This document shows positions 61,763-64,000 of a stretch of DNA of 64,000 nucleotides, one piece after another. A program made the translations under genes and the position numbers. Each line of letters begins with the position of its first letter. Positions within the stretch are counted from its first letter, which is position 1. Source of the DNA: Cronobacter condimenti 1330 (GTDB lineage: Bacteria; Pseudomonadota; Gammaproteobacteria; Enterobacterales; Enterobacteriaceae); contig NZ_CP012264.1 in assembly GCF_001277255.1 (NCBI RefSeq), forward strand, positions 2,294,001 through 2,358,000, given 5' to 3'. Under the pieces are notes generated by a model, which saw only the letters and a list, made by a program, of their open reading frames with translations, searched no databases and was not told where the DNA came from.

Positions 61763-63391
61763 TTAATGTTTGATAATATACAGGTTTTTAACGTAGACAT
61801 TATCCAGCGGGTCTTTACCGGTGTAACCACCGACCCACGGTTTCACCAGACGGGCGTTCACGTAGTAGTAAACCGGCACGATGGCGGAATCTTTATCCAG
61901 TTGCTGCTCCGCTTTATTGTAAAGCTCGCTACGCTGGCCTTCATCGCTCACCTTCAGCGTATCTTCCATCAGCTTATCAAACGCCTCGCTCTTATAATGC
62001 GCGGTGTTGTTGGAGCTGTCAGACAGCATGGTGTTCAGGAAAGAGGTCGGCTCGTTGTAATCCGCACACCAGCCCGCACGCGCCACGTCGAAGTTGCCCT
62101 GATGACGGGTATCCAGGAACGTTTTCCACTCCTGGTTTTCCAGCTTCACGTTCACGCCCAGGTTTTTCTTCCAGATGGACGCGGCAGCAATCGCCAGTTT
62201 CTTGTGCAGATCAGAGGTGTTGTAGAGCAGATCAAACGTCAGCGGTTTGTCCGCGGTATAACCTGCTTCAGCCAGCAGTTTCTTGGCTTCTGCGTTACGC
62301 TGTTCCTGGGTCATTTTGAACCAGGCCGGTTCGGTGAATTTCGCGCCGTCAGTGTAAGGCGGGGTATAGCCGTAAGCCGGCAGGTCGCCCTGGTTTTTCA
62401 CTTTATGCACGATGATGTCACGATCCAGACCCAGCTTCAGCGCGGTACGAACGCGCGGATCATTAAATGGCGGTTTCTGGTTGTTGATTTCGTAGTAGTA
62501 GGTACACAGATACGGGTCAACGTGGACTTCTTTAGGGATCTCTTTTTTCAGTTTCTGGAAGAGTTCAATCGGCATGTTGTTATAGGTCATGTCGATTTCA
62601 CCGCTGCGGTAGCGGTTTACGTCAGTGACTTCTGAAGAGATAGGCAGATAAGTAACTTCGTTGATAACGGTTTTCGCGTTATCCCAGTAGTTGGTATTGC
62701 GCTCAAGCACGATGCGCTCGTTCACTACCCAGGATTTCAGCTTATACGCGCCATTCGATACGATGTTCGCAGGCTGGGTCCATTTATCGCCAAATTTCTC
62801 AACGGTCGCTTTAGGCACCGGAGACATGGAGGAGTGCACCAGCAGTTTATAGAAATACGGGACCGGCTCGCTAAGGGTTACTTCAAGCGTATGGTCATCA
62901 ATGGCTTTAACACCGAGATCGGTGGCCGGTTTTTTACCCGCGATAATGTCGTCGATATTGGTGATGTGGCCGTACTGCAAATAGCTTTCATACGGGGAGG
63001 CAGTTTTCGGATCGGCCAGACGCTGCCAGCTGTAGACAAAATCCTGCGCTGTGACCGGCTCGCCGTTGGACCACTTCGCGTCTTTACGCAAATGGAAGGT
63101 CCAGACTTTAAAATCTTTGTTTTCCCACTTTTCAGCAACACCCGCGCTCGGGTGGCCTTCTACGTCAGTCACCAGCAGACCTTCAAACAGATCGCGGTTA
63201 ATGTTCGACTCAGGCACGCCTTCAATTTTATGCGGGTCGAGAGACTGAACTTCCGAACCATTATTGCGCACCAGCGTTTGCTTCTCCGCCAGTTGCACAC
63301 CCGCAGGTACATTCGCAGCCATTGCGTTACCCGCGATTAGCGCAGAAAGGATCCCCGCCGCTACCAGACTTTTTTTTGTGATGATGGACAT
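61763..63391 (-). CDS. oppA: OppA, periplasmic oligopeptide-binding protein
   Basis: A 542-residue SBP_bac_5 binding protein with a signal peptide (cleavage after Ala-Met-Ala-Ala). It captures di- to pentapeptides for OppBCDF and is one of the most abundant periplasmic proteins in E. coli. The ATG at 63391 matches the family start; the frame is open 36 codons upstream, but without a ribosome site or family match. Confidence 0.97.
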   Translation of the reverse strand: MSIITKKSLVAAGILSALIAGNAMAANVPAGVQLAEKQTLVRNNGSEVQSLDPHKIEGVPESNINRDLFEGLLVTDVEGHPSAGVAEKWENKDFKVWTFHLRKDAKWSNGEPVTAQDFVYSWQRLADPKTASPYESYLQYGHITNIDDIIAGKKPATDLGVKAIDDHTLEVTLSEPVPYFYKLLVHSSMSPVPKATVEKFGDKWTQPANIVSNGAYKLKSWVVNERIVLERNTNYWDNAKTVINEVTYLPISSEVTDVNRYRSGEIDMTYNNMPIELFQKLKKEIPKEVHVDPYLCTYYYEINNQKPPFNDPRVRTALKLGLDRDIIVHKVKNQGDLPAYGYTPPYTDGAKFTEPAWFKMTQEQRNAEAKKLLAEAGYTADKPLTFDLLYNTSDLHKKLAIAAASIWKKNLGVNVKLENQEWKTFLDTRHQGNFDVARAGWCADYNEPTSFLNTMLSDSSNNTAHYKSEAFDKLMEDTLKVSDEGQRSELYNKAEQQLDKDSAIVPVYYYVNARLVKPWVGGYTGKDPLDNVYVKNLYIIKH

Positions 63392-63408
63392 TGTGTTGGT
63401 ACTCCACT
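63389..63408 (-). promoter_or_regulatory. oppA ribosome site with CA-rich GcvB target
   Basis: On the reverse strand, GGAG is followed by a CA-rich ACCAACACA (63392-63400) up to the ATG. In E. coli and Salmonella the small RNA GcvB represses oppA by pairing its GU-rich R1 element with a CA-rich segment near the oppA start. Target here is inferred by similarity; GcvB is not in the window. Confidence 0.55.
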
Positions 63409-64000
63409 CATTATTATTACTGACCAAAGCCAGCCCGTTCTCCCCTAATGGGGACCTGTGCAGCGCAGGAGCTTTCGCGTCTGCCAGGTGGTTTTTCATT
63501 TTTACTACGTGCTATCACCGACTTTATTTATCACGGTTGCTCTGTGGCAGCCTGTCGTCGATTCTTTTCCTGCCCTTCCCTGTTTTAAGGACAGTCTCTT
63601 GTCGCGCTACCTGTTGAGGGAAAGCGCTTTCATACGAAAATCATTCTCATCTGCTGATAATTCGCAGGCAAATGTTTTGCCGGAAAGTATCAAATGCGTG
63701 AATTGTGCGCCAATACAATTTACAAATTTGTTAACCGCTTCTCTTTTGTCGCATTGCCTGGCGTTGCGCCAACTTGTTCTAAAAGCTCAAAATGACCCAT
63801 TTTTCTTTTTATTATCAATACATTGATGAAAAAACAAGTCGAGTAACTGGCGTGTGATGCTTACAACAGTCAGCCACAACATAACGTTAACAATTGAACA
63901 AAAATTAGCACATTTATCTGCAGTGGCGTTGAAATTACTAATAACATTTCGTTAAACCCGCATCAATACTCAAAGTATCATGTGAGGGAAATAACAGACT
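63409..64000. other. oppA promoter/leader region to the window edge
   Basis: About 590 bases without a supportable gene. The part next to oppA has a long CT-rich leader; further out it is AT-rich. It should hold the oppA promoter. The open frames here are short, with no ribosome site or family match. Confidence 0.5.

Noticed and set aside
61730..62635. A 301-codon forward frame through oppA
   Set aside because: Antisense shadow of oppA; starts inside the oppA-oppB hairpin.

Overview
The window is chromosomal DNA of an enterobacterium, with gene order close to the psp-sap-fabI-rnb-osmB-pyrF-ribA-acnA-cysB-topA-trp-tonB-cls-opp stretch of Escherichia coli. Three things point to Cronobacter or a close relative: a DSF-type signal synthase (RpfF) convergent with its receptor RpfR, an IroN-type receptor beside yciB/yciA, and the overall level of divergence from E. 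coli proteins. This placement is an inference from gene content and remembered family sequences; no search was run. Genes are dense and intact. I saw no insertion sequence, prophage, CRISPR array, tRNA or rRNA.

Layout. 1-2486: phage shock operon pspABC (start of pspD cut by the edge) and its divergent activator pspF, with a sigma-54 promoter between. 2584-7869: sapABCDF ABC transporter. 7989-12146: fabI, an unusual two-domain carboxymuconolactone decarboxylase/AhpD-like gene, and rnb. 12441-15327: rpfR (FI-PAS-GGDEF-EAL) convergent with rpfF, a diffusible-signal/c-di-GMP module. 15540-20673: yciZ and yciT, which are neighbours in E. coli, here separated by fsaA and a glycyl radical enzyme with its activase (ybiY-ybiW). 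20931-25762: osmB, yciH-pyrF-lapB-lapA, pgpB, ribA. 25831-33346: acnA, three tiny genes (ymiC, yciX, ymiA), cysB, topA. 33747-39437: yciN, sohB, yciK-btuR, rluB, yciO-rnm. 39514-46291: the complete trp operon with operator, leader peptide, attenuator and terminator. 46652-53901: a small basic ORF, ompW, a YkgJ-type cysteine-cluster gene, yciC, yciB, Fur-box-controlled iroN, yciA, tonB, yciI. 53990-57763: an unrecognised 89-codon gene beside an AT-rich gap, yciY, clsA, yciU, and a six-TM potassium channel with a C-terminal zinc ribbon. 57810-63391: oppABCDF, then an approximately 600-base oppA leader/promoter region to the right edge.

How the genes work together. Envelope upkeep dominates: Psp and cardiolipin synthesis protect the inner membrane; LapAB and PgpB act in envelope lipid control; Sap and Opp move peptides; OmpW, IroN and TonB are outer-membrane or TonB-linked. 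RpfF makes the fatty-acid signal that RpfR reads to alter c-di-GMP. The ybiY/ybiW/fsaA set fits the reported anaerobic pathway from 1,5-anhydroglucitol-6-phosphate to glyceraldehyde-3-phosphate and hydroxyacetone; its placement next to the DeoR-family gene yciT and a tandem repeat in its divergent promoter suggest local control. The features most worth follow-up are this cassette, the degenerate CMD/AhpD fusion protein, the channel replacing kch, and the unannotated small ORFs.
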